Origin: Micavibrio sp.
GTDB taxonomy: Bacteria; Pseudomonadota; Alphaproteobacteria; Micavibrionales; Micavibrionaceae
Assembly: GCA_027066695.1 (NCBI GenBank)
Contig: JAMONE010000246.1
Coordinates: 1 to 5,383, forward strand
Length of the DNA: 5,383 bases
Direction of reading: 5' to 3'
Made by a program: the position numbers and the translations under genes. The notes under the pieces are model-generated. The model was not told the origin of the DNA, ran no database searches, and saw only the letters and a program-made list of their open reading frames with translations. Positions 1 through 5,346 of the stretch are shown piece by piece (the stretch's first letter is position 1; every line of letters begins with the position of its first letter).

Positions 1-35
1 TTTGTCAGAATTCCGTGGCCGGTTTGGTACCTTTG

Positions 36-57
36 TAGGATTAGACCCAAAATCCTA
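36..57. other. Short inverted repeat at the rnhB stop codon
   Basis: Perfect 7-bp arms (TAGGATT at 36-42, AATCCTA at 51-57) enclose an 8-base loop and include the rnhB stop codon. No T-run follows in the direction of rnhB transcription (the next bases on the minus strand read CAAAGG), so this is a weak terminator candidate at best. Bases 1-35 show no gene or other recognisable element. Confidence 0.3.
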
Positions 58-693
58 TAATTTATTCATGTCAATGAACAGCCGCACAGGCTTAAAACTC
101 TTGCGGTGATGCTCTGTTATCCCGAATTGTTCGATAGCGGCGCGGTGCTGCGCGGTGGGGTAGCCAGAATTATTTGCCCAGCCATAATGCGGATGTTCTT
201 TATCTAGTTTTTTCATAATGCGATCACGATGAACTTTTGCGATGATCGATGCCGCGGCTATGCTCTTGGATTTGCTATCGCCCTTAATCACAGCTGTAAA
301 CGTACAAGCAAGGGCAGGGGCTTTATTCCCGTCAACCAAGGCGTGAAAGTTAAGATCTCTCACATTCATTCGAGATGACAATAGTAGCTCCTCACAAGCC
401 AGTTTCATAGCTTTTAATGATGCTTGCAAAATATTTATTTCGTCAATTTCCTGTGGCGAGATTTCTATGATAGTGCAGGGAAAATGCTCCATGATTTTAT
501 CGTAAAGATACTCACGTTTTTTCTTCGATAGCTTTTTACTGTCATTAATATCAGCTATAAAATCAAGCTCACGCTTGTCTTCGGGGATAATTACGCCGCC
601 CGCAACAACAGGCCCTGCCAACGGCCCTCTACCAACTTCATCAAGCCCACAAACTATTCCTTGATGCTTACTTTCATATGAAAAATCAGTCAT
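55..693 (-). CDS. rnhB: Ribonuclease HII
   Basis: Cytoplasmic endonuclease that cuts the RNA strand of RNA/DNA hybrids and starts removal of ribonucleotides misincorporated into DNA. The 212-residue length is normal for bacterial RNase HII. The signature GLDEVGRGPLAGPVVAG starts at residue 16 and supplies Asp18 and Glu19. Asp121 (in VDG) and Asp139 (in KGD) complete the DEDD metal site, with the same 18-residue gap as Asp108/Asp126 of the E. coli enzyme. Other family motifs are DSKKLS (51-56), SIAAASIIAKVHRDR (144-158), GYPT (178-181 region) and HRKSFKPV near the end. The ATG start overlaps the mazG stop (ATGA, 690-693), so translation is probably coupled to mazG; only a weak AAAGAAAAG ribosome-binding stretch lies upstream. 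All catalytic residues are present and nothing suggests loss of function. Confidence 0.97.
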   Translation of the reverse strand: MTDFSYESKHQGIVCGLDEVGRGPLAGPVVAGGVIIPEDKRELDFIADINDSKKLSKKKREYLYDKIMEHFPCTIIEISPQEIDEINILQASLKAMKLACEELLLSSRMNVRDLNFHALVDGNKAPALACTFTAVIKGDSKSKSIAAASIIAKVHRDRIMKKLDKEHPHYGWANNSGYPTAQHRAAIEQFGITEHHRKSFKPVRLFIDMNKL

Positions 694-1478
694 TTAAGCT
701 TTTCTTTACTTTTTTGCTCATCCCAAGCAGCTTCCATTTGCTCTAAAGATGCATCAATAACCGATGAACCTTGCTTTTTCAGGTCAGTTTCAAGCCCGCG
801 AAAACGTCGCTCGAACTTATTGTTGCATTGGCGCAGAGCTTCCTCACTATTAATGCCAAGCATTCTACCGTAATTTGCCAGTAAAAACAGCATATCGCCT
901 AGCTCTTCAGCTTGGTTTTCTTTATCATTATTGGCAATAGCGGCGCGCATTTCTGCAATTTCTTCTTCCAGCTTATCAAGAACATGCGCTAAATTCGGCC
1001 ATTCAAAGCCAACTTTAGCTGCTTTTTTCTGTAGTTTTTGAGCCTTTAACAATGCAGGAAGGGCGCTTGTAACCCCATTTAATGCGCTAATATCTCCCTT
1101 TTTTTCCTTGGCTTTACGGCGTTCCCAAATTTTATCTACATCCGCAGCAGAGCTTGCGCTTTCATCTCCAAAAACATGAGGATGACGAGAAATCATCTTT
1201 TCTGTTACATCATTAATTACGTCATGAATATCAAAATGCCCTTCTTCCGAAGCTATTTGCGCATGGTAAATTGATTGGAACAAAAGATCGCCAAGCTCCT
1301 CACGCAAATCGTCCATGTTTTCGCGATCAATAGCATCGACAACTTCATATGCTTCCTCAAGTGTATGTGGAGCAATCGTTTTATAGCTTTGCTCTAAATC
1401 CCACGGGCAACCTGTGTTGGGCGTTCTTAACGCTGCCATTACTTTAATAAGGTCATTTATATTACACGATGCAGTCAA
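690..1478 (-). CDS. mazG: Nucleoside triphosphate pyrophosphohydrolase MazG
   Basis: House-cleaning enzyme that hydrolyses (d)NTPs, including damaged ones, to NMP and pyrophosphate; in E. coli it also lowers ppGpp levels. The 262 residues match the two-domain MazG length. Domain 1 has CPWD (24-27), the helix LEEAYEVVDAI with Glu41/42/45, and EELGDLL (60-66) with Asp64. The linker has RHPHVFGD (98-105). Domain 2 repeats the metal-binding pattern with LEEEIAEM (170-177) and EELGDML (191-197, Asp195). The start codon is TTG. It is well supported by AAAGGA at 1486-1491 with a 7-base spacer, and residues 9-16 already align with the family's usual N-terminus. First gene of an operon with rnhB (4-base overlap). 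The pairing of two nucleotide-hygiene genes is plausible housekeeping context. Confidence 0.95.
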   Translation of the reverse strand: MTASCNINDLIKVMAALRTPNTGCPWDLEQSYKTIAPHTLEEAYEVVDAIDRENMDDLREELGDLLFQSIYHAQIASEEGHFDIHDVINDVTEKMISRHPHVFGDESASSAADVDKIWERRKAKEKKGDISALNGVTSALPALLKAQKLQKKAAKVGFEWPNLAHVLDKLEEEIAEMRAAIANNDKENQAEELGDMLFLLANYGRMLGINSEEALRQCNNKFERRFRGLETDLKKQGSSVIDASLEQMEAAWDEQKSKEKLK

Positions 1479-1485
1479 CTGGATT

Positions 1486-1491
1486 TCCTTT
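1486..1491 (-). promoter_or_regulatory. Shine-Dalgarno deciding the mazG TTG start
   Basis: On the minus strand AAAGGA lies 7 bases before TTG at 1476-1478. No ATG in frame has a comparable site: the first internal Met codon is residue 14, which would remove part of the N-terminal helix. This fixes the non-ATG start. Confidence 0.7.
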
Positions 1492-1500
1492 ACTATTTTT

Positions 1501-1540
1501 ATTCTCTAATAGAATTATGAATTCTCTAATAGAATTATGA
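1501..1540. repeat. Perfect 20-bp tandem duplication in the mazG leader
   Basis: The unit ATTCTCTAATAGAATTATGA occurs twice head to tail (1501-1520, 1521-1540) without a mismatch. Each unit contains ATTCT-N5-AGAAT, and the junction forms AGAATT-ATG-AATTCT, so the leader RNA could fold. It lies between the candidate -10 box (1541-1546) and the mazG Shine-Dalgarno, so it would be transcribed as 5' untranslated leader. Confidence 0.9.
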
Positions 1541-1568
1541 ATAATAGGCTGTGTTTGTATATTCTCAA
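1541..1568 (-). promoter_or_regulatory. Candidate sigma70-type promoter for mazG-rnhB
   Basis: Minus strand: -35 TTGAGA (1568 down to 1563), a 16-bp spacer, then -10 TATTAT (1546 down to 1541). Both hexamers match consensus at 5 of 6 positions. Transcription would begin near 1534, giving a leader of about 55 nt before the TTG start. The insertion sequence ends only about 50-60 bp upstream, so the promoter core is intact but upstream sequence has been replaced. No experimental support. Confidence 0.5.
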
Positions 1569-1624
1569 TCTATCTCGTATTCACGTTTTTGTCTAGCCGG
1601 TATCAATATTCTCTTCGTGGTCAA

Positions 1625-1634
1625 TAAATTGCCA
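1625..1634 (+). repeat. Subterminal inverted repeat, 3'-side end of the IS
   Basis: TAAATTGCCA is the exact reverse complement of TGGCAATTTA at 2985-2994 on the far side of the transposase gene. By rough count a chance 10-bp match between the two short flanks is unlikely. Its position close to the inferred end fits the subterminal repeats of IS1111-type elements. Confidence 0.65.
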
Positions 1635-1826
1635 CACTATAGCTTTGGAAGCTTCGGTTCCCTCAAAATGTGATCCGCAGTTTGATCGTTATTTGTCCAA
1701 GTAAAAACGATCTTTTTCTGCAACACTTATACCGGGTTTGGCCGATTGCTTTCGTCCCGGCATGGGACAAAACGTAGTCTACGATGTTAAAGTGACAAGA
1801 CTACAAACTCGTGTTGTTCTTATTTC
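1626..1826 (-). ncRNA. Putative bridge RNA region of the IS110/IS1111 element
   Basis: This non-coding stretch follows the transposase stop codon. IS110-family recombinases use an element-encoded bridge RNA whose loops pair with donor and target DNA; in IS1111-type elements it is expected 3' of the gene. Read as minus-strand RNA, four stems appear. (1) 1774-1780 with 1798-1804: 7 bp, 17-nt loop. (2) 1750-1758 with 1764-1772: 9 bp including one U-G pair, 5-nt loop. (3) 1684-1690 with 1706-1712: 7 bp, 15-nt loop, extended below an A-rich internal loop by 1675-1680 with 1718-1723, which needs two U-G pairs. (4) 1641-1645 with 1649-1653: 5 bp, 3-nt loop. The U-G pairs work only in the minus-strand transcript. 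Stem 3 has the stem, internal loop, stem layout expected of a guide loop. Exact RNA ends and guide assignments cannot be read here. Confidence 0.5.
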
Positions 1827-2870
1827 TTACGCATAAATAGCCCTTTCTCCAGTAGCAGGATTAAAGCAGAATAGTTCTCCTGTTTGCAGCATTTGATGCA
1901 TGATAACGGCTAATTTACGCGCAACAGCGATCCTTGCCTTTTTCATGCCCGAACGTTTAGCAATACGAAGCCCCCAAGCTTGCAGAGAGGAGGGCTTTTT
2001 TACTCTGGTGAGAATAGAATTCGCCGCTTCATAAAGCTGGTGTCTGACCACACTGTCTCCACGTTTAGATATCCAGCCATTATAGTCCATCTCTCCTGAT
2101 TGTCGCCGCCGTGGCGTCAGACCAAAATATGCGCCAACACTCTTGGAGTTTTCAAATCTGTCAGCATCATCAACGGCTAAAACAAAATTTGCAGCTGTCA
2201 TTGGACCAACACCTGGAATGCTCATAAGAATGCGGCACGACATACATGCATACGCATAATCCAAAACAAGCTCATCCAGCTCGTTGATTTTCTGTTTAAG
2301 CATGAGCAGAATATCAAGTTGAACTTGAAGAGGGGCGGCCAGTGGCGTGTTTTCATCAATAATCTCTTGAATGCGTTTTTCAAAACCAACGCCAGCAACG
2401 CCTTTAATCAAAATACCAAAGGTCTTAAGCATGCCGCGTATCTGGTTAACGACATCTGTTCGCATACTCACCAAATTACTACGTGTACGGAAGAGAGCGC
2501 GAGACTCATGGGTTTCAAAGCTCTTGATGGTAACTTTTTTATACCAGCCACAACGCATAATCTGAGCAATGCCGTGAGCATCATTTTTATCAGTCTTGTT
2601 CATCTGAAGACGTAAAACGCCATGCGCATGGTAAGCATCGATACAGATAGCTGGGAGCTTCATATCTCTTAGTCCATGCCAATGCCACGTTGATAACTGA
2701 CCGCTCTCAAGTCCTATCTTTACGGCATCTGGTGCATGTTTCTTTACTGTCTCACCTATAGATTCTGGTGTGGAGGCGCAATCACCTTCCCAAAGCTTTT
2801 TTCCATCACGGTCAACAACACAAATATGCGTTATATCCTGTGAGACATCTAAACCAATATATTTTTCCAT
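1827..2870 (-). CDS. IS110-family transposase (bridge-RNA-guided recombinase)
   Basis: 347 residues, full length for the family. The N-terminal RuvC-like DEDD domain shows Asp8 (YIGLDVS), Glu55 (GLESG), Asp94 and Asp97 (KTDKNDA), the four acidic residues typical of IS110 transposases. A central helical, coiled-coil-like stretch (about 160-205) precedes the C-terminal Transposase_20 domain, which has the helix-hairpin-helix SIPGVGPMTA (217-226), YFGLTPRRRQSGE (248-260) and WISKRGDSVVRH (266-277). Ser268 in ISKRG is my best candidate for the conserved catalytic serine of this domain. The ATG start is supported by GGAG 7 bases upstream. The frame is undisturbed, which suggests recent insertion or continued activity. 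It would act on the element's own circular or linear DNA with the bridge RNA encoded downstream. Family assignment is firm; subgroup rests on layout. Confidence 0.96.
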   Translation of the reverse strand: MEKYIGLDVSQDITHICVVDRDGKKLWEGDCASTPESIGETVKKHAPDAVKIGLESGQLSTWHWHGLRDMKLPAICIDAYHAHGVLRLQMNKTDKNDAHGIAQIMRCGWYKKVTIKSFETHESRALFRTRSNLVSMRTDVVNQIRGMLKTFGILIKGVAGVGFEKRIQEIIDENTPLAAPLQVQLDILLMLKQKINELDELVLDYAYACMSCRILMSIPGVGPMTAANFVLAVDDADRFENSKSVGAYFGLTPRRRQSGEMDYNGWISKRGDSVVRHQLYEAANSILTRVKKPSSLQAWGLRIAKRSGMKKARIAVARKLAVIMHQMLQTGELFCFNPATGERAIYA

Positions 2871-2877
2871 TTTTTAT

Positions 2878-2881
2878 CTCC
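2878..2881 (-). promoter_or_regulatory. Ribosome binding site of the transposase
   Basis: GGAG on the minus strand with a 7-base spacer to the ATG at 2868-2870. It confirms the chosen start, after which the YIGLDVS motif follows at once as usual for IS110 proteins. Confidence 0.6.
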
Positions 2882-2936
2882 ATTTATCTTAATAGGTTGT
2901 TTAAAATGACAGTCTACCATCTTTTTAAAATAGCGG

Positions 2937-2997
2937 AATTGCCATACTTAGCGCCTATTATGCTAAATGTGATAATGTATATTATGGCAATTTAGCA
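2937..2997. repeat. Dyad-rich 5' end of the IS
   Basis: This 61-bp stretch upstream of the transposase gene holds interlocking inverted repeats. AATTGCCATA (2937-2946) is the perfect 10-bp complement of TATGGCAATT (2983-2992). TGCTAAA (2961-2967) is the complement of TTTAGCA (2991-2997). TTAGC (2948-2952) is the complement of GCTAA (2962-2966). The 2985-2994 segment is also the partner of the repeat at 1625-1634, so the ATTGCCA core occurs three times in the element. Likely roles are recombinase binding, structure in an upstream RNA, or control of transposase expression. I found no convincing sigma70 promoter here. Confidence 0.6.
2985..2994 (-). repeat. Subterminal inverted repeat, 5'-side end of the IS
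   Basis: TGGCAATTTA on the plus strand, partner of 1625-1634. It lies about 115 bp upstream of the transposase start and about 48 bp from the AIPR stop codon, so the IS boundary should fall near 2995-3005. Confidence 0.65.
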
Positions 2998-3042
2998 GTA
3001 TTTTACTTCTGCTTTAGGTTCAAAAAGAACACGGAAATATAT

Positions 3043-4713
3043 TCACGCAGGCATACTCTTAAGTTCAAATGGTAATGACAACTGTCCTTTTCCCAGTGCC
3101 ATTTCAAATAAACCTTCTTTTGTCTTTGGATTTCTAAAAAATACATAAAATCCATTCGTTTTAGTTACCTCTATATATGCTCTCATAATTTCTAAAGCGT
3201 CATTAATTAATCTTTCTCTCTTTTTTTCTGATTTAATATCTACACATTTTCTTTCTGATAGCAGAGCTACTAAATAAATAATATGAAACTGTCCATAGGT
3301 TAAAAATTCATCTACTTTATCAGTAATATTTTTTTTCCTTAATCTATTAGCATCGACCTTCATCTCTTCAATCTTTTGAAAAACTAAAAACATATTCTTA
3401 AGATGCTCTATATCATGTTCAAGACTAAAAACATCTTCATATAGACTACCAAATATTTTATCAGAATCCTTTTTTGATCTTTCGGGTTCTCTGAGATAAA
3501 AGGCAAGAATAACCTGCCCTAACTTCAAAGAATCAATGCGCAAAGATTGATCTTTATCTTCATGTTGATTCTTTTTTCTTTCATAGAAAAACCCCAAACT
3601 TTCAAAAGCTTTTTCTAGCTTTATTTGCACTTCTGAATTAGACATCAAATCCCTTGGGAAAATTCTCGTTTGACTGTTAGTTGCCAATGCAATTTGATGT
3701 GGCAAATCAGGATTTTTAGTTTCATACACTTTTATAAGAAGTAATATGTCCTCAAGTATTTCTGGCTTGTTTTTAGCTGCTTCAAATAAAGCATTCGAAG
3801 TTTGAGCACCATTAACAATTTGCAAATTTTCAATATCAACCACTGGCGAGCGCATATTATCTCTATATGATAAATTAGAACACATTGCTGTTATACCATT
3901 GTTCAAATACCAAAAATAAGTATTCCTATTCGATACGGCTGTTTTAATTATAGACTCATTTACAGGATTCTCACGACCAAGAAAGACTCTAATGTTTTTA
4001 TCAAAAATATTACTACAAAGCTTATCAGGATTGTCTTTATCTCTAATCATATTAATTAAATCCTTAGCAGATATTGAACCTACAAAACCTTTAATATCCC
4101 CGTCAGACCTACCCAAATATTGTTTTTCTATTGCAGTAAAGCTATGTAATGTTTTTTCATACGCAGGAGATATTAATAAATTAACCAAACCTTCCGCATC
4201 AATTTCCTCAAGGTCTATTTTATATTTTTTAAATGCATTTTCAACTTTTTGAGTTTGATTTTTTTCTAGAGATTTTCCATTTGAACAAAAATATATTGTA
4301 ATTTTAGTATTAGCATTCTGATAAACGCTCCAAATTTCTTGTATTTTATCCCATAAAAAAGGGTTACTAATTTTTTCTAGATTAACATCCTCATCAAATA
4401 AACGATCTATAAATGTTATCATTTTATCAGCTTGGTTAGCTTTAAAATAGTTTTCAGATTTTCTAATGCTCTCGTGGAATTTAAACTGAAAAATATGTAT
4501 GTGTGCATTATTGCCACTTCGATCAATTTTTATGGCATCTACACCACAATCATTTCCCCCTTCAGTTAATAATTCTTCAATTGATTCATCATGGTAAGGA
4601 AATAACTTTTCTAAAATACAATAAGAAAATGCTACTGAATTACTGTTAAGATTGTAGTCATTTTTATAATTCTCAATAATTTTATTTACTGATGTCCAAT
4701 CTAGTTTTTTCAT
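3043..4713 (-). CDS. AIPR-family abortive infection/phage resistance protein
   Basis: 556 residues, soluble, with no signal peptide or membrane segment. The AIPR family is named after lactococcal abortive infection and is often found near restriction-modification and other defence genes; its molecular mechanism is poorly known. The N-terminal part (about 1-180) looks like a PD-(D/E)xK nuclease fold: GGNDCGVDAI (52-61) with Asp55/Asp59, then the beta strand IHIFQFK (72-78) giving the QxK pair Gln76/Lys78. The AIPR core follows: IRVFLGRENPVNESI (241-255), FWYLNNGIT (267-275), LQIVNGAQTSNAL (297-309) and ATNSQTRI (344-351). The C-terminal third is helical. The ATG has AAGAGA 7 bases upstream. 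By eye the gene is clearly more AT-rich than mazG/rnhB, consistent with horizontal gain. It stands alone, with no methylase beside it in this window. Family call is good; nuclease activity is inferred. Confidence 0.88.
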   Translation of the reverse strand: MKKLDWTSVNKIIENYKNDYNLNSNSVAFSYCILEKLFPYHDESIEELLTEGGNDCGVDAIKIDRSGNNAHIHIFQFKFHESIRKSENYFKANQADKMITFIDRLFDEDVNLEKISNPFLWDKIQEIWSVYQNANTKITIYFCSNGKSLEKNQTQKVENAFKKYKIDLEEIDAEGLVNLLISPAYEKTLHSFTAIEKQYLGRSDGDIKGFVGSISAKDLINMIRDKDNPDKLCSNIFDKNIRVFLGRENPVNESIIKTAVSNRNTYFWYLNNGITAMCSNLSYRDNMRSPVVDIENLQIVNGAQTSNALFEAAKNKPEILEDILLLIKVYETKNPDLPHQIALATNSQTRIFPRDLMSNSEVQIKLEKAFESLGFFYERKKNQHEDKDQSLRIDSLKLGQVILAFYLREPERSKKDSDKIFGSLYEDVFSLEHDIEHLKNMFLVFQKIEEMKVDANRLRKKNITDKVDEFLTYGQFHIIYLVALLSERKCVDIKSEKKRERLINDALEIMRAYIEVTKTNGFYVFFRNPKTKEGLFEMALGKGQLSLPFELKSMPA

Positions 4714-4814
4714 ATTTTTTTCTCTTACTAAGCCTATATTCAGTCATTAAAGCAAAATACAGCCTTCAACACCACCATATTTTATATAATACAGTCAATA
4801 TTTAACATTTTTTT

Positions 4815-4834
4815 GTTGACTTTAGAAAGTTAAC
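4815..4834. promoter_or_regulatory. 20-bp palindrome over the -35 box (possible operator)
   Basis: Arms GTTGACTTT (4815-4823) and AAAGTTAAC (4826-4834) are complementary at 8 of 9 positions around a 2-base centre. The palindrome covers the -35 hexamer at 4816-4821. This is the size and place expected of a site for a dimeric repressor. No regulator gene is recognised in the window. Confidence 0.45.
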
Positions 4835-4845
4835 ACCGCTATAAT
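4816..4845 (+). promoter_or_regulatory. Near-consensus sigma70 promoter, plus strand
   Basis: TTGACT (4816-4821, 5 of 6), an 18-bp spacer, TATAAT (4840-4845, 6 of 6). It is the best promoter in the window and the only one pointing right. Start of transcription is expected near 4852. It drives the small RNA or small ORF that ends at the 4940-4966 hairpin. Confidence 0.7.
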
Positions 4846-4866
4846 AGTAGCAGAATAAAAGCGGTG
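4834..4866. promoter_or_regulatory. 7-bp inverted repeat flanking the -10 box and start site
   Basis: CACCGCT (4834-4840) and AGCGGTG (4860-4866) are perfect complements separated by 19 bp that hold most of the -10 box and the predicted start site. It could be a second operator half-site pair. The right arm is reused in the outer stem of the transcript (4860-4868 with 4918-4926), so the DNA dyad and RNA stem share bases. Confidence 0.4.
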
Positions 4867-4872
4867 CAACAG

Positions 4873-4950
4873 ATGTACGAATATGGCGAATTACGCTATA
4901 TTACAAAAAATCTTTTTTGCGCCGCTGAACTAATTAAACAAAGGGGGTAA
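4873..4950 (+). CDS. Possible 25-residue small protein
   Basis: ATG at 4873 to TAA at 4948-4950, reading MYEYGELRYITKNLFCAAEL and five more residues (IKQRG). It has a strong promoter upstream and its stop codon falls inside the terminator hairpin, as short genes often do. Against it, the Shine-Dalgarno is poor (GCGGTG six bases before ATG), the peptide matches nothing I know, and the same bases form the two RNA stems. It has no membrane segment. I rate coding as less likely than a non-coding RNA. Confidence 0.2.
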   Translation: MYEYGELRYITKNLFCAAELIKQRG

Positions 4951-4966
4951 TTTATTTACCCCCTTT
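4940..4966 (-). terminator. Rho-independent terminator hairpin, possibly bidirectional
   Basis: Perfect 11-bp arms (AAAGGGGGTAA at 4940-4950, TTACCCCCTTT at 4956-4966) with a 5-base loop and a five-pair G-C core. On the minus strand the stem is followed by TTTGTTT (counting the stem's own last Ts), so it should end the 114-residue gene, whose TAA stop (4952-4954) lies in the loop. On the plus strand the stem also ends in TTT but continues AAGTTTGG, so termination of the small RNA there is plausible but weaker. Confidence 0.75.
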
Positions 4967-5296
4967 AAGTTTGGACTTCTTTTGTTTTTTATAAAAAGCA
5001 TTTAGTTGCTTGCGCGTTTTCCCTGTCTTTGAATAATCTTCAACTTTTTCTACAAAAGTTAAATAATCAAGCAAGATTTTACTCTCAAGAATTTTATTAG
5101 ATTTATCACTTAATTTTTTAACCTGCGCTGCCCTACCCTTCACAACATCATGTTTAGGATCAAGTGTATGAATCATAGCGTTTATAATAATGCTATATAA
5201 AATAAGTCTCTGTGCATTGTGTTTGTGATTAGCTCTAAATATAATATCGCCAATTTCTTTTGTCCATTTATTAATTACTAAATTATCACTCTCCAA
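4952..5296 (-). CDS. Hypothetical basic protein, start uncertain
   Basis: 114 residues from a TTG start; I do not recognise it. It appears soluble and mainly helical, with a short hydrophobic stretch (LILYSIIINAMIHTL, about 31-45), too polar in context for a confident membrane helix. The C-terminus is strongly basic (KKQKKSKLKGGK), suggesting contact with nucleic acid, an inference only. The TTG at 5294-5296 has no Shine-Dalgarno before it. The frame stays open upstream to 5380 with protein-like sequence (GFFIGKLTSISFIEFYELLE) but no ATG, up to a TGA at 5381-5383. The gene may therefore be 5'-truncated or altered by the GC-rich hairpin at 5347-5368. Composition is AT-rich like the AIPR gene. 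It ends in the terminator at 4940-4966, so it is not cotranscribed with the AIPR gene by default. Confidence 0.55.
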   Translation of the reverse strand: MESDNLVINKWTKEIGDIIFRANHKHNAQRLILYSIIINAMIHTLDPKHDVVKGRAAQVKKLSDKSNKILESKILLDYLTFVEKVEDYSKTGKTRKQLNAFYKKQKKSKLKGGK

Positions 5297-5346
5297 TAAT
5301 TCATAAAATTCTATAAATGAAATACTCGTAAGTTTACCAATGAAGA

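Larger units (their letters stand above)
1625..2994 (-). mobile_element. IS110-family insertion sequence, IS1111-like layout
   Basis: The limits given are the outer edges of the inverted repeats; the true ends should lie a few bases further out. The element has one intact transposase gene (1827-2870), a non-coding tail of about 200 bp 3' of the gene and about 125 bp 5' of it, some 1.37 kb in all, a typical size for the family. IS110 elements lack classical terminal repeats and do not always make target duplications, so no clear duplication was expected and none was found. Subterminal inverted repeats together with a long 3' non-coding end are known marks of the IS1111 subgroup. Everything needed for mobility appears present, so the copy may be active. 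It sits between the mazG promoter and the end of the AIPR gene and interrupts neither. Confidence 0.85.
4852..4966 (+). ncRNA. Candidate structured small RNA, about 115 nt
   Basis: The start is set from the promoter at 4816-4845, the end from the terminator hairpin. Within it, 4860-4868 (AGCGGTGCA) pairs with 4918-4926 (TGCGCCGCT) in 9 bp with one U-G pair, enclosing a second stem: 4880-4888 (AATATGGCG) with 4894-4902 (CGCTATATT), also 9 bp with one G-U pair, closed by the loop AATTA. Both wobble pairs are stable only in plus-strand RNA, which supports selection on this transcript rather than on DNA symmetry. A 13-nt single-stranded linker leads to the terminator. I do not recognise an RNA family. 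It lies between the AIPR gene and an unknown basic protein gene, both on the other strand. The main alternative is a messenger for the 25-codon ORF inside it. Confidence 0.5.

Noticed and set aside
1597..1735. CCGGTAT at 1597-1603 matching ATACCGG at 1729-1735, as a possible guide-target match of the bridge RNA
   Set aside because: A 7-base match between regions of this size is expected by chance, and it lies about 20 bp outside the inferred IS end, too far for a guide pairing next to the junction.
2319..2995. Plus-strand open frames of 64-98 codons across the transposase gene
   Set aside because: They lie opposite a gene with intact family motifs and show no recognisable domains or ribosome sites; they are antisense shadows.
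3018..3030. GTTC-AAAAA-GAAC hairpin after the AIPR gene as a terminator
   Set aside because: Only four pairs, no T-run after it on the minus strand; no convincing AIPR terminator was found before the IS.
3992..4252. 86-codon plus-strand open frame inside the AIPR gene
   Set aside because: Antisense to conserved coding sequence, low-complexity composition from AT-rich codons, no supporting signal.
4781..4821. Divergent promoter for the AIPR gene using TTGACT on the minus strand (4798-4793)
   Set aside because: No acceptable -10 box at 15-19 bp; the nearby TATAAA run is too close and lacks its own -35.
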